IMG/VR virus record: IMGVR_UViG_3300027541_000073
Coordinates: 1-64,000 of that record
From: a virus
Reading direction: 5' to 3' (one strand)
DNA length: 64,000 nt
Of the stretch, positions 26,501 to 35,226 are shown in pieces; position 1 is the stretch's first letter, and each line of letters starts with the position of its first letter. The position numbers were made by a program, and so were the translations under genes. The notes beneath the pieces were generated by a model. The model searched no databases and was not told where the DNA came from. It was given only the letters and a program-made list of their open reading frames with translations.

Positions 26501-29029
26501 CTTGTCATTAACTAAATTTGCAATAGCAGGCTTAGGACTGATAACAGTTGAACGTAGTTCATCACCAACAACTGCGGTATTCTTTGGAAGAACGATTGGC
26601 AACACTTCGTAGAATGTACCAGTCTTAACGCTGATTGTTGTGTTTGAAAATACTGCCGCTGGAATTGCTGTGGATGTTCCTGCTAGGATACCGTCAGTAA
26701 CAATAGTCAATAATGATTGTGCTGTAGTTACTGTGTCTGCTTCCGCAGTTAATGTACTGTCAATAATCTGAGCTACTGCTGTGTTTAAAGCAACACCGTT
26801 AGCCAATTGATAATTAATTTCTGGTGGGTTGTTGTTTAAAACATCTTCCACTAAATCTTTCATGTAATTGTATGCGGCAACAGTTTGAGTAATCTGTTGT
26901 CCAAAGTTGCTGTTAATATATGCACTACCAGCAGTGGTATAATAGGCCTTGGCTGCTTTAGTTGCTTCTTCATTACCACCGTGGCCGATATCATAAATTA
27001 GTGCGTCTACTAACAGGCCAACATCGCGTTGGCAGAAATCATAATCGTAGGATAATGATCCAGTCATTGATGCTGTTTGTGTTGTTAGTGTAGAAACTGT
27101 ACCACCTTGTGTAGAACTAATTGTAAAGTGTGAGCCGTCTACAACTGTTTTAACAAAATATTTTGTTCCAGCAGTTACACCGCCAACTGTTCCTGAGAAC
27201 TCAATAGGCATATTTGCTGTTAAGTTTGTTGTGTCGTCTGCTGTAAATTCATTAGTTGCCGCAGAACTTGCTGTAATTGCTACAGAATATGTGTTAGTAA
27301 CCCAGTTACTAACTTCTTTCATAATGAATTGTTTGTTCTTTGCCAACAATTCTGTTGCTTGTCTATTTCTGTAACCTTTTTCAATTTGTTCACAAGCATA
27401 ACGCACAGTCTTCCAAGGCTTATCAATTGTAAGACCTTGGCCATCTTCAAGACTATCTGTTCCCAGTGGAGCAACATATACTAGGTTATTAATAACACCG
27501 TAGTACGCCCATGTAGGATAGCCACCGCTAACACGCAATATTTGACCTTCTGTGCCCACTGGCAGTCTTGTTGGTCCTGTTGTACCGTAGTAATATGTGT
27601 CGCCTGCTGTGGTTAGAACTGCTGATTCACTACCAGCAGCCAATAAATTCCAATATGTTGCGGTTGTGTCTGCATCTGGTCTGTTTAATAAACTTGCTGT
27701 ATGCTCTAATACACAGATATAACTGTTTGCACCAAAGAATACTGCATCGCCTTGTACATAATCATGATTCACTGTCCATGTTACAGAATAACCGCTTTCA
27801 ATAATAATATTATCAATTGCGCCAGCAGTTACTCCGTCTACTGTCAATGTTAAATCGTTGGCTGGGCTAATACCACCGACGCTTGTACCAGAGATAACAA
27901 TTTGATCTCCGTCTGAATAATTTGTTCCTGTGTTGTTTTTAACAACTGTATAAACAGTTCCTGTACGTGTAATATCGAAAGTTGCGGCCGAGCCAATGCT
28001 TGGGCTAACTGATGTTCCAGATACTCCAGTATATGTTGTTGACACATTGGTCCACTTAATACCTGTGTTTAATCTGTTCCAATAAGTTAAATTTGGTGGC
28101 TCTTGATTTGTGTTGTCTGCTATTGCCAGGTAAGTATAACTTCCTAATCTTACAACATCGCCTACTTTATAAGCAGTAGACGAAACCCAATCACCGTTAA
28201 AATTAAATCCAGTAGTATAGACGTCCCAGTATGCTGTCGCTGTACTTGGATTTTGATTTGTATGATTTTGTGTGGCAATATATGAATAACCACCATATGT
28301 TACCACATCGCCTTCTTGGTAGACTGTAGAAGAACTCCAAGAATCTTCAAATTGAAGACCTTCAACAAATACTCCCCACTTAGTATCATCAAAAGTTGTG
28401 CTGGAAGTGTGTTGTGTTGTACAGATCCAAGTGTTGGCGCCGTACTTAACGATATCATTAATTTTGTAGCGTACAGAAGAATTCCATACACCTAGATATT
28501 CTAAGCCACTGTTGAATACAGTCCACTTACTTTGGTCTGCTTCGAGACCTAATGATGCTGTGGCAGCAGATGTGTGTGCTGTATTACAAATATATGTAAT
28601 ACCGCCATACGAAACAAAGTCATATACGCGGTAACGAGTCGAGGTTGCCCACTCGCCTGTCCAGTAAAACGATTCTGCAAATGCTTCCCACTTGCTTTGA
28701 TCTGCTTCTAAGCCCAGTGTTGTGGTTGCCGCAGATGTATGAGAAGTTAAACAAATATAAACTAAGCCGCCGTACTTAACTTGGTCGCCTTTATTATAAT
28801 AAGTAGAAACGTCCCAGTCGCCCTGCCAACTAGTACCGTCACTGACTAGATTCCATTTTGGTGGATTTGCGTCACTATCAGTGACAAATAAACTTGCTGA
28901 AGTATGATTTATAACACAAATATAACTCTTACCACCGATGTTGACTACGTCGTCAACTACGTAAGAAGTACTTGGTGTCCAATCACCTTTCCAAACAAAT
29001 TTAATTCTACCTAATCTAAATTCTGCCAT
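17522..29029 (-). CDS. Giant tail-fiber protein (3835 residues)
   Basis: The largest gene here. Domain order: (1) residues about 1-430, seven modules of about 50 residues with the pattern W..SW/Y..GDVV.YGG..YIC...HTS, resembling chitin-binding-type (CBM5/12) modules; (2) a beta-helix start near residue 520 (KPWKTVRYACEQIEKGY); (3) about 640-2430, ten copies of a unit with C.RDVGYI.DAL.YDL..G.N; (4) a second beta-helix block with TNGNSSYGTYGVIAEG; (5) about 2900-3400, many short 'YG.G.FVAI....AYS.DG.TW' repeats that look like a BNR/sialidase-type propeller; (6) a C-terminal region with FFTSTDQDGNFNVGNLFGV shared by the other fibers. It must be a long, trimeric host-recognition fiber. ATG 29029 follows a late-promoter motif and an AGGATGAT ribosome site. 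Confidence 0.85.
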   Translation of the reverse strand: MAEFRLGRIKFVWKGDWTPSTSYVVDDVVNIGGKSYICVINHTSASLFVTDSDANPPKWNLVSDGTSWQGDWDVSTYYNKGDQVKYGGLVYICLTSHTSAATTTLGLEADQSKWEAFAESFYWTGEWATSTRYRVYDFVSYGGITYICNTAHTSAATASLGLEADQSKWTVFNSGLEYLGVWNSSVRYKINDIVKYGANTWICTTQHTSSTTFDDTKWGVFVEGLQFEDSWSSSTVYQEGDVVTYGGYSYIATQNHTNQNPSTATAYWDVYTTGFNFNGDWVSSTAYKVGDVVRLGSYTYLAIADNTNQEPPNLTYWNRLNTGIKWTNVSTTYTGVSGTSVSPSIGSAATFDITRTGTVYTVVKNNTGTNYSDGDQIVISGTSVGGISPANDLTLTVDGVTAGAIDNIIIESGYSVTWTVNHDYVQGDAVFFGANSYICVLEHTASLLNRPDADTTATYWNLLAAGSESAVLTTAGDTYYYGTTGPTRLPVGTEGQILRVSGGYPTWAYYGVINNLVYVAPLGTDSLEDGQGLTIDKPWKTVRYACEQIEKGYRNRQATELLAKNKQFIMKEVSNWVTNTYSVAITASSAATNEFTADDTTNLTANMPIEFSGTVGGVTAGTKYFVKTVVDGSHFTISSTQGGTVSTLTTQTASMTGSLSYDYDFCQRDVGLLVDALIYDIGHGGNEEATKAAKAYYTTAGSAYINSNFGQQITQTVAAYNYMKDLVEDVLNNNPPEINYQLANGVALNTAVAQIIDSTLTAEADTVTTAQSLLTIVTDGILAGTSTAIPAAVFSNTTISVKTGTFYEVLPIVLPKNTAVVGDELRSTVISPKPAIANLVNDKPKTISALERIKAVAPNLVANNSIVPTEGNTATQEFMFNVTETIALDSVTTNIASIKAILENGLSSVPAFVYPTPTGGTGNAYDADYYNAARLILANKSFIQSEVSAWINAQISGNISPFVGFTYGGAGQTACERDVGYIVDALVYDLTYGGNLATQVAARSYYSKGIFVETGEKDQALAVQTRIKSFIDNIAVGNTAGWTKTTSSSQVTSGTPGGAAAGTFAQARIQEMYDTINTGTEPTTIAPSTSWVRPRLLTAFNAIVADKTNIQIGAIAWINANYPTLDYDQALCSRDVGYMVDALAYDVMFGSNFMSAKAGMAYQRGLASTGVVLADQLPQTLGTVDFVKNAVLKASAGTDTITSNIGVMTDILSTGLTAVPTFDLPTPTGGSSNAYTSGYFHAARLILANKAFLKAEVTAWINVQIAGSVSPFSGFIYDATTCERDVGYIVDALTFDLTYGGNLATQIAARSYYSNGVLVEVGEKSQALALWAYVKTIIDDIAKGLAITPSSGNVVSQVTSGTAGSAGAATDAQTRIQELYDTINTGTEPTTVAPDITWVASDLTTKNTNIQAAKTRIKSAAINWINATYPDLIYTASTCSRDVGYIIDALCYDLMFGSNFLSSWNAMSYYRGITSTQTVIAQQLLPTIGVIGFIGASVKEITTGVTGSVGNSVAIDRIELSANTAYDILNNGLDAVPAEVITDPTNLDVDFLNARTQIANNYAFIKADVSRYIQNNYAVVWTALGATGQAACQRDIGYILDAIRYDLTYGGNTQTLIAGSAYYSGLNLTISSSETAATVAAYTFLKSIIDDVAQRISVTPQSGNTTPQVTSGTGGDATAAAFAQARVQDIIDWINNGEAGTAIAPDTSWVDPALVAGFNILQDRKSEIQLDGTGYVQKFHHYLSYDETTCSRDIGYMVDGIGYDMMFGSNFAAITIGRSYHRAISSTAIVLANQLSASLGLIKFLKYKLKGYAVGGAVAQIGTIVDDIVGTIDGGAVPRFLWPDFTGVDAENYAAAKLIYDNKDFITAETLKYINTNYPAIVYSKSACARDTGYIIDALRYDLTYGGHFASKQAGIAYYSRLTSALQIDSGDKTATLAAYANMKSIVTDIANGGLSSYSALQTNVSYVTGTGGDATSSTRVGALMDVITNIIDTGLTTGVPRITITTIASGTTFTSTAHGLSVGDEVIAQTTANGLVAGTTYYVKTTPLTSTFTLAATYDGTELTSFTNGTGLSIAVEITNLPSTSWVDTNVATQAKVLSTDKASIQSAVTLYIDTNYPNLDYNSATCARDVGYILDALRYDILMGSNFRSIKAGMSYYQAQASLVIGDQKRATLNAYRYLRDAVNLKVESNATALASAKANMDTIIAILDKGVGETPDVVGTTTYHNDPGHIAAAEILRANKTFLENEATAWISYNFGGPTSGTSSSGNVITTTRAHNLSVGDPVKFLANQVSTVATDTTATGNIVTVLSTTGMTVGSKITFTGTGIGNIVSGVTYYILTVESDTEITISASYNGSVFSVGTGTGEMTVVAGAVIGGLAENTQYYVLTVPSTTTFTIGTTAGSITPTSVSTDTGTCTAVYSYDEASCKRDMGEYIDSIIYDINLPGNYKGTRSAVLYNNAVAGSELSDMFQVSNASGLRNCTLSGLNGDLTAENDYGTKRPTGGAYVALNPGFGPWDSKVWVTSRSHYSQNVTMFGVGCTGAKIDAALHARGNKSMVKNDFTTIMSDGIGVWCTGSDSLTELVSVFNYYGYAGYLAELGGRIRATNGNSSYGTYGVIAEGVDVSEVPLYGTVDNQAYQAQITNTVTDALSEVLRLEFGNAGTNYTNTTYTISGSGYNIDAIGDEFRDNTVFESRIIDLDDDNGVGGTSYVTASNAAQSGDKVSITIAATDTALSAAYTGMRIQLTAGTGVGQYANILTYQTGSKIAQVYKDSFTPLTATNTTVTTNLITVASTVTLYDNMPVYFSGTTFGGVSANTAYYVIGSTITSTQFKVAATSGSSTPITLSTASGSMTMYEAGWDHTVPGKTIENTLDLTTQYIIEPRISYTAPGYTATARTLSATATWKELTYGDSKYVAIASSGTTTSYSANGTTWATAGALSASASWVDVVYGGGEGARATAIIGGLGGQGAVFEAVLGVANTTGAATADQVASVNIISGGQGYTTPPVIVFTPVSGGTGAVATCAVLDGEIVSVTVTIPGTGYTVPPTVSAATDRLTQVTVNSWGRNYTGAPSVTVSDPFTGSAWSSGGTVTTGVYIYYVDSGDKNWYYVTSGGTFTTSGPIHTSGSAANGTVTLTYAGTTAVLTPTRTNEGVSGFTVTDTGKGYTTTPTISILDTGARYVAIATSTGDNCYTTSAGILAGSTWTAGTSTGKTDLAGLAYGGGVYVAVGGTASAVSSTSGSLWTSRTIPTLGSGTYSSVAYGAEMFVAISTGNLATAYSSNGTSWTAGGNLPASLSWTSVAYGNGRFVAIASGSKRVAYSIDRGTTWLESPAGLPASTTWSKISYGQGLFFAVATGGTTAATSPDGVTWTLRAMPSSSNWTAVQFGNISSNPLWVAASATSGTVAASIRTGAQATGRAKVASGVVTEIRMLEPGSGYPKGTVTATTVTTNLITVDNTTNLVDSQPIEFYGTSAGGLVEEQTYYVIGSTITSTQFKVSATQGSATPVTLSTATVSGMTYRAGPIYTLTDPNKVKVASLRIRMADGALGNPSFVNRGADNTTATSETQGDGYSDLYQPSNFINIAGLYDIPEAGANVEFDSLPGVYFKLVVVTNELGELGDKTAQFQINPALTVLQAPRHGDRVTTRIKYSQVRLTGHDFLYIGTGNKEQTNYPNVDISTANVANQAQFSAGGRVFFTSTDQDGNFNVGNLFGVQQATGTATLNASAFNLSGLNSLQLGSVELGIGSAIITQFSTDPFFTADSDSVVPTQRAIKAYITAQIGGGQSSLNVNTLTSGIVYIAGNSISTTTGEGIKVTSKMNFTGGIDGAPVALGFFMQR
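21700..27070 (-). repeat. Ten-copy RDVGY...DAL.YD repeat inside the giant fiber
   Basis: Units carrying C-x-RD(V/I/T)GY..DA(L/I).YD lie near 27020, 26100, 25630, 25180, 24700, 24240, 23770, 23350, 22640 and 21740, so the usual period is about 460 bp (about 155 residues). Units 2 to 9 alternate strictly between a TYGGN/H type and an (M/L)xGSNF type, which makes the real repeating element a pair of about 930 bp. The DNA of equivalent units is similar enough to allow recombination that changes fiber length. Confidence 0.8.
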
Positions 29030-29048
29030 TTTATATCATCCTCTGATA

Positions 29049-29057
29049 GTATTTATC
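29049..29057 (-). promoter_or_regulatory. Late promoter motif (GATAAATAC) before the giant fiber
   Basis: Read on the minus strand, GATAAATAC ends 20 nt before the ATG at 29029. It agrees with the T4 late box TATAAATA in its ATAAATA core and with the other TAAATA(C/T) motifs in this window. It sits in the 48-bp gap after the fiber gene that ends at 29078. Confidence 0.5.
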
Positions 29058-29077
29058 TAAACCCAAAAAATGGGATT

Positions 29078-32000
29078 TTATATTGCTCCTGGGCGGTTCC
29101 ATGTGTTAACAAAGTAAGAATACGCCATACCGTCACCGTCCCACCCGCCAAATTGTCCGTCAACTGTTACCTTTGTTGGCATATTAACCACTGCGCCTGT
29201 TAAGCCTTCCGGAATAGTGCTGGCAATTCTGTCTGCGCCACCTACTAAAACTGTACCAGCAATCAACTGTCCAGTAAATGTATTAGCACCACCTTGACTC
29301 AAACGTCCAGTTAAGTATGCCTTAATTGCTCTCTGTGTTGGAATAATATTATTACTGTTAGCAATAAATGTTTCGTCTGTGCTAAACTGTCTAATAACCA
29401 CACTTGATCCACCAACTGCAATACCGCCCAGTGATAGTGTTTCTAGACCTGTTAGTCCGAATTGTGTAGCACTTAAAGTAACAATACCAGTTGCTTGTTC
29501 AACACCAAACAAATCACCAACTTTAAAGTTACCGTCTTGGTCAGTACTAGTATAGAACACACGACCAAAGTTAACTTCAACTGCCTGATCCTGTGGAGCA
29601 AGAACTGTATCTTCTGGTAGGTTAGGATAGTTACTTTGAATAGCGTTTCCGTAGCCCACATTTAAGAAATCGTGTCCTGTTAATCTTGCCTGGCTGTATT
29701 TTGTTCTAATAATAATATTTGCTTCGTGTGCTGGACTTAATTCCACGGTCATATCTGGAGAAATTTCAATATTTGCTTCAATATTTGGTGCTGTTGTTCC
29801 ATACACAGGGGTAGCATTTGTTACTTTATAAATTTTACTGTTTCCTGAAATAACCAAGTTATCACCAGGAGCAGGTAGTTTAGATAAATTCTTAACTATT
29901 AATGTTAATCCGGTTTGGAATGTATCAGCATAGCCACTGCCATTAATTGTAATAATTGTAGAGTTAGTATTATAATCTTGTCCTCTGTTTACAAAAGTTG
30001 GATTTCCTAGTGTACCGTTGCTAATTCTTAATGAAGTAGTTGCAGACACAGTAACGTTTGGATCTCTAAAAGTTAATAATGGAGTACTGGTATAACCTGA
30101 CCCTGGCTCCCATAAACTAATAGATGTAATAGTTCCTGAAGTAATAACTGCACGACCTTTAGTTCTGCAACCTGTTTCAATAATACTACCAACAGTTTGA
30201 GCCGCCACTGTAACAAATTTTCCTTGGTCGTTGTTTGTGCCTACAAACGCAAATTTAATAGCACCATATCCGTCATCCGATACTGTGCGTTCTGTCCATG
30301 CGTAGCCGTCTTCTGATGTATATGCAACTCCAGCAGTGCTAGATAGAGCTAAAAATACACCCTGACCATATTCAATTTTGTTTACACCTGAGATAGTATA
30401 TGGAGATTGTGTCCATGTTATACCATCTCTACTGTAAGCAGGTTTAGCACTACTGCTAGAAACTGCAACAAACAAGCCATTACCATAAGCAACGTCGCTC
30501 CATGTTGTAGAGCTAGGTAATGTTGCTGATGACCAACTTGTTCCGTTTGAACTGTAAGATGCAGTAGTACTTACTGTTGAACTAGCAGTTCCTGAAACAG
30601 TAAATGATGTAATAGCGCCGCCAATAGCCGCTACGCCTGTTACAGTAATTGTAATATCGTTTGCTGTGGTTGCTCCGCCAACTGCTGTACCTAAAACACT
30701 AACTATACTAGATGTTGTATAACTAGAACCACCACTATTAACTGTTACTGTATAGCCACTGCTTCTAGCGGTTACATTAAATGTTGCCCCAGATCCACCG
30801 CCTGAAGTAGTAGACGATGTAACACCTGTATAGGTAGTTCCATCGGATACTGCAACAAATTTTCCGTTACCAAACGTTAGTCCAGTCCAACTTCTTGCAA
30901 CTAGTCCTGTACCGCTAGACCATGTACCGCCATAGTTTGAACTGTATGCAGAGCTAGTAGTTTCAGCGGCTATAGCGACAAATTTTCCGTTGCCGTACGC
31001 AACTTTACTCCAAGTAGTCAACGAAGGCAATGTAGTTGTTCTCCAACCTTCTCCGTTGTTAATAGAATATAGTGCAACTGAACCTGGATCTCCAAGGGCG
31101 CCACCGCTGGAAATTACAACCCAGCGATTGTTACCGTAGGCAATATCTGTCCAAGTTTTTGGACTTGGCAAAGGTATTGCGTCCCAGGTTGCGCCACCGT
31201 CTGTCGATTTTCCAGCAATAGCATTACCACTTGGTAGAGCAATAAATGTGCCATCGCCATAGGCTAATCCTATCCAACTAGTGCCCGGAGCCAATGTATT
31301 AGTTGTCGATGCTGTTTGTGTCAAACTAGGAGCAGATATTGTAACTCTTGGTTCAACATAGTAAACGGTTGAATTATCTAATAACGCTTCTATAGTAGTT
31401 CCTGGATTCATATGATCCCAACCTACTGCCGCAATGTTCATAGATCCGGTATCTGTTTTTAATGTACTTGCAGTGCCGCCAGGTGTACCGCTGACTGTAA
31501 ATGTTGAAGTACTATCGATCGTCTTGACATAATATGTTGTTCCAGCAGATACATCTCCAAACAAATTAGTCGAATATGTACCGTTCATCGAACCGTAACC
31601 AATGGTTAGTGTCGATTTTGCATTTGTAGTTGTTCCTGTCATCGATCCTGATGCTGTAGACAATGTAAATGCTGCCGCTGTTGTTTTACCCAATACTTCT
31701 CCGGTAGCAGTTGAAAGGTTTAGCGCACTACCTCCAGGAGAAGAACTAATTGTAAATGTTGTTGCATCATTAACGGCTAGAATATAATATGTTGTTTCGT
31801 TGACAATACCGCCAAATGTATTTCCTGTAAACTTAATTGGATTGTTTGCAACAAATCCTGCTGTTGAGTCAACAGTAATTAAGTTTGTTAAAGTTTCTGT
31901 TTCTGTTACAGTTACAGAAATAACTGTATCTGTAACTGTAAATGTTGAAGAGTTAACAATCTTATTAACATAATACTTTGTTCCAGCAACAATTCCTCCA

Positions 32001-35000
32001 AACACAACGCCTGTAAATTCTATTGGATTTAATGGCACTAGCGATGCTGTTGAAGATGTTGTAATGTAATTTGTAGCCGCAGTAGTTGCTGTGGCAGTTA
32101 TACTTACTAATGTTGTCGATATTGTAAATTTGGATGCTGAAATAACATCATTAACATAATATGTTGTACCTACTGCAATGTCTCCTATTGAGGTTCCAGT
32201 AAACTGAACAGGCATGTTAATTTTCATATCATTAGTTTGACCTAATACATAACTGTTATAACCTGGGAACGACATAGTCATTGCACCTGTGTCAGAATTT
32301 AACAGCCATGCTGTTCCAAAAGGTTCAGTACTGATAGTTATTGTCGTACCATCGATAATTTCTTTAATGTAATAAGTGTAAGAGTCGGTAACGCCGCCAA
32401 AAACTGCGCCGCCAAACTTAACTTGCATATTAACACTTAATTTTGCAGTACTAGCCAACGTTAACGTATTAGTTGATCCGCCAATTGTTTCAACAACGTT
32501 GACGAAATCAACAGAAGTATTAGTTACAGTGGTACTGTAATATGTAGGAATAAATTGTACTGGTTGATTCAAATACAATGTATCTGTGGTATAGTCTCCG
32601 TCTAAAGTAAGTATTCCTGTACTGTTATTTGTAGAAATAATGTTCAACGGTTCAAAAGATTCTTTAAGAATCTGTGCTACTTTAGTGCCCTCGTCATATG
32701 ACGAAATATATCCGTATTGTCCTGCTCCTGTTCCGCTGTTAAGGAACACTCTCATACCAATGTAGTTACTTGCAGTTTTTGTATCTGATCCTGCTAAAGT
32801 AATAGTTTCTTCGTCTCCTGCTTGAGCATTATTAGATGACACTAAGTAATTTCTTCCGCCAACTGCACTACCTGTATCTGTAATACGTGCCTGGAATACT
32901 GCGTTGGATCTAATTTCGTCTCCAATTAAGCGAGCATTAGTACCTGCACCTACTATAGAATAATTTGCATAGGCAGTATATTGATCATTCTCTGTCTCAA
33001 GGTAGAACGTAGGATCAGAATTAATCTGAACTTGTGCTCCGTAGAAGCGTGTATTTCCGCTTAGACCTGCTCGACCTCTTGGATAAATTCTAAATTGAAG
33101 ATTATTATTCAATCCAACATTGTCGTACACAGTCATCCATATTCTATACCAACCTTCAGTTAACTCTAGTTTACCGTATGAAACTGGAACTGCGCCGCCA
33201 GATGCTGTAGATACTGCAAGACCTTTAGTGCTAAATGTAAATTCTAAATAAGAATATACTGTTGATGAACCACTGTATATTGCGGCGATGTCAAATGTTG
33301 CAGATGATCCTTGTTTTGCGTAGATGCTAAATGTGTAATTTAAATCGCTGTTTGTTGGAACAACTCCTGAAACAGTGGCGGATAAAATAGAACTTCCCGA
33401 TAGAGTTGCTACAGTTAAGAAGCAATCATTTGTTCCGTCTTCGCCGCCCAACGAGCTACCTGGAATTCTTAATTCGTTACCAGTAACGTAGCCGCTACCT
33501 CCAGCATTGACTACTGCTGAGTAACCTGTAGCACCCACAGTAATATCGAATGTAGCACTATTACCTGAACCAGTCACATTAACTGTTTCTACTGCTGTGT
33601 AAACTTTACCAGGAGGTAATACAGAAATATTTTGATAGATATAACTTGAATCGCTACCAGATGTTGCACCTGTCAGTGTCCATGCATCTGATTGTCCAAA
33701 TGGAGATGTTGTATTCTTCTGAATAGTAACATTACCGTCTGTAGTCCATGGACTAGTTGAAAATTTATTACTGTATTGTAATAAGTTTGTTGTGTCTGCA
33801 ACGTAGTTAGAGCCAGCATTACTAAATTGTATTGCTAATAATTCAGCATTAGTACCAAATGCACTTTGTACACTGGCCTGTACTTGGCTAGATCTGTTGT
33901 CAATTTTTCCTGAGATAGGAACTTCTGTATTATCGTAACCTTCAGCAATAACACCATATGTACCATATGAGCTGTTACCGTTGGTAGCACGGATTCTACC
34001 GCCGTCTTCGGCAAAATATCCAGCATAATTGTAGTAACCGAATACTGACACGCACTCAGTTAATGAATTAGAACCAGTACACCATACACCAATACCATCA
34101 CTGATGATTTGTGTAAAGTCATTACAAGTTATTGAACGATTGCCGCCGTTGTGTAGTGTTCCATCGATTTTTAATCCGGTGCAACCGACACCAAAGTTGG
34201 TAACGTTTTGAATGTAAGGGCTTCGACGAATAATCCAAGTTCTAGTATCGTCAGGACCATTACCTGGATCTAGACTTACATAGGCACCACCCGTTGGTCT
34301 GCGTGTGCCAAAGCCGTTTGGACTTGTTAAAGATCCTGCTAGACCTGTTAATGTCATGTTACGAATGCCTGTAGCATTACGTACATAGAACATATCTTTC
34401 AAACAGTCTCCAGCATACACTGTCATAAATCCTGTGCCAGTTGTTAGTGCAACTACTGAACCTCCTACTGTTTCTGAAATAGTAATTTGACTGCCTACTA
34501 TTTCTTTAACATAATATGTTTGTCCTAGAGTAACTCCACCAAAATCATCATTTGTTGTTGCCGCAGAAAATTGAATAGGCATATTAACTGTGACATTTTT
34601 AATAGATCTCAGTGTAAATCTATTAGTTGAGCTACTTGAGCTAGAAGTTGATGTATAAACAGTTACTTTAGGTTGTACCACAGTTCCACGAAGTTCGTCA
34701 CCGATTAGAGCAGTATTATCTGCAACTATGATCGGTAGTTCTTCAGAATATGTTCCTGTTTTAATCATGATAGAAGTTGTCTGACCTTGATTAATTAAAG
34801 GAACATTTTCTGTGCTGGCATTTTGTATTGCATCGATTACAATGTTCATCAGGCTGGTAATTTCAAGATACGCACCAGACTCTAAAGTTAATCCATTGTT
34901 GATATACTGTTGTACTGTCGGGTCTGCTATTACTTCCCAATTTTGATTTCCAACGGTTTCTGGATTGTTATCGATATTGCCATCAATTAAACTCTTATAA

Positions 35001-35119
35001 AATATTTCGTTCCAATAGACAATGTCGTTAGTGACATAAGTTTCTGTAGCGTCCCAAACAATATTTTCAACTTGATAGTTAACATCTGGGTTAGAGTTTT
35101 GATAGACATAACCAATCAA
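29078..35119 (-). CDS. Large tail fiber, C-terminal fragment of a frameshifted gene
   Basis: 2013 residues if read from the TTG at 35119, but the same frame is open back to about 35274 and continues the sequence of the fragment at 35227-37089, so TTG 35119 is not a real start. Domains: beta-helix with IMIKTGTYSEELPI and TNGNSSYGTYGVIAEGYD, a jelly-roll-like insert near fragment residues 430-680 (FSIYAKQGSSATFDI), a run of short 'VTNTSVDF..GG.TYYVK.I...TTFT' strands, a propeller-like block at about 1280-1630 (YGNGKFVAI, DGGATW), and the C-terminal VFYTSTDQDGNFKVGDLFGV module. It is a paralogue of the 17522-29029 fiber lacking its ten-copy repeat. Whether a functional product is made depends on the frameshift. 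Confidence 0.75.
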   Translation of the reverse strand: MIGYVYQNSNPDVNYQVENIVWDATETYVTNDIVYWNEIFYKSLIDGNIDNNPETVGNQNWEVIADPTVQQYINNGLTLESGAYLEITSLMNIVIDAIQNASTENVPLINQGQTTSIMIKTGTYSEELPIIVADNTALIGDELRGTVVQPKVTVYTSTSSSSSSTNRFTLRSIKNVTVNMPIQFSAATTNDDFGGVTLGQTYYVKEIVGSQITISETVGGSVVALTTGTGFMTVYAGDCLKDMFYVRNATGIRNMTLTGLAGSLTSPNGFGTRRPTGGAYVSLDPGNGPDDTRTWIIRRSPYIQNVTNFGVGCTGLKIDGTLHNGGNRSITCNDFTQIISDGIGVWCTGSNSLTECVSVFGYYNYAGYFAEDGGRIRATNGNSSYGTYGVIAEGYDNTEVPISGKIDNRSSQVQASVQSAFGTNAELLAIQFSNAGSNYVADTTNLLQYSNKFSTSPWTTDGNVTIQKNTTSPFGQSDAWTLTGATSGSDSSYIYQNISVLPPGKVYTAVETVNVTGSGNSATFDITVGATGYSAVVNAGGSGYVTGNELRIPGSSLGGEDGTNDCFLTVATLSGSSILSATVSGVVPTNSDLNYTFSIYAKQGSSATFDIAAIYSGSSTVYSYLEFTFSTKGLAVSTASGGAVPVSYGKLELTEGWYRIWMTVYDNVGLNNNLQFRIYPRGRAGLSGNTRFYGAQVQINSDPTFYLETENDQYTAYANYSIVGAGTNARLIGDEIRSNAVFQARITDTGSAVGGRNYLVSSNNAQAGDEETITLAGSDTKTASNYIGMRVFLNSGTGAGQYGYISSYDEGTKVAQILKESFEPLNIISTNNSTGILTLDGDYTTDTLYLNQPVQFIPTYYSTTVTNTSVDFVNVVETIGGSTNTLTLASTAKLSVNMQVKFGGAVFGGVTDSYTYYIKEIIDGTTITISTEPFGTAWLLNSDTGAMTMSFPGYNSYVLGQTNDMKINMPVQFTGTSIGDIAVGTTYYVNDVISASKFTISTTLVSITATATTAATNYITTSSTASLVPLNPIEFTGVVFGGIVAGTKYYVNKIVNSSTFTVTDTVISVTVTETETLTNLITVDSTAGFVANNPIKFTGNTFGGIVNETTYYILAVNDATTFTISSSPGGSALNLSTATGEVLGKTTAAAFTLSTASGSMTGTTTNAKSTLTIGYGSMNGTYSTNLFGDVSAGTTYYVKTIDSTSTFTVSGTPGGTASTLKTDTGSMNIAAVGWDHMNPGTTIEALLDNSTVYYVEPRVTISAPSLTQTASTTNTLAPGTSWIGLAYGDGTFIALPSGNAIAGKSTDGGATWDAIPLPSPKTWTDIAYGNNRWVVISSGGALGDPGSVALYSINNGEGWRTTTLPSLTTWSKVAYGNGKFVAIAAETTSSAYSSNYGGTWSSGTGLVARSWTGLTFGNGKFVAVSDGTTYTGVTSSTTSGGGSGATFNVTARSSGYTVTVNSGGSSYTTSSIVSVLGTAVGGATTANDITITVTGVAAIGGAITSFTVSGTASSTVSTTASYSSNGTSWSSATLPSSTTWSDVAYGNGLFVAVSSSSAKPAYSRDGITWTQSPYTISGVNKIEYGQGVFLALSSTAGVAYTSEDGYAWTERTVSDDGYGAIKFAFVGTNNDQGKFVTVAAQTVGSIIETGCRTKGRAVITSGTITSISLWEPGSGYTSTPLLTFRDPNVTVSATTSLRISNGTLGNPTFVNRGQDYNTNSTIITINGSGYADTFQTGLTLIVKNLSKLPAPGDNLVISGNSKIYKVTNATPVYGTTAPNIEANIEISPDMTVELSPAHEANIIIRTKYSQARLTGHDFLNVGYGNAIQSNYPNLPEDTVLAPQDQAVEVNFGRVFYTSTDQDGNFKVGDLFGVEQATGIVTLSATQFGLTGLETLSLGGIAVGGSSVVIRQFSTDETFIANSNNIIPTQRAIKAYLTGRLSQGGANTFTGQLIAGTVLVGGADRIASTIPEGLTGAVVNMPTKVTVDGQFGGWDGDGMAYSYFVNTWNRPGAI

Positions 35120-35226
35120 AACTAATAGTCGTTCAAGTGCGGCAACAATATATGGCTGTGCCGCATCTGTTTCTGTGTTAAAGAAAGTAGTAGTGCTACC
35201 TTCAGCAAAGAATGCCTTAGTAGCAA

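Noticed and set aside
21700-27070. CRISPR array or non-coding satellite
   Set aside because: The repeats are long, in frame, and encode a conserved protein unit; there are no short direct repeats with spacers and no cas genes.
29059-29077. Terminator after the broken fiber (CCCA ... TGGG)
   Set aside because: The stem is only about four pairs with a mismatch and the U-run is in the loop, so it is too weak to call.
35101-35119. TTG 35119 as start of the second large fiber
   Set aside because: The frame is open for about 50 codons before it, those codons match the fiber repeat, and there is no ribosome site; it is an internal codon of a frameshifted gene.
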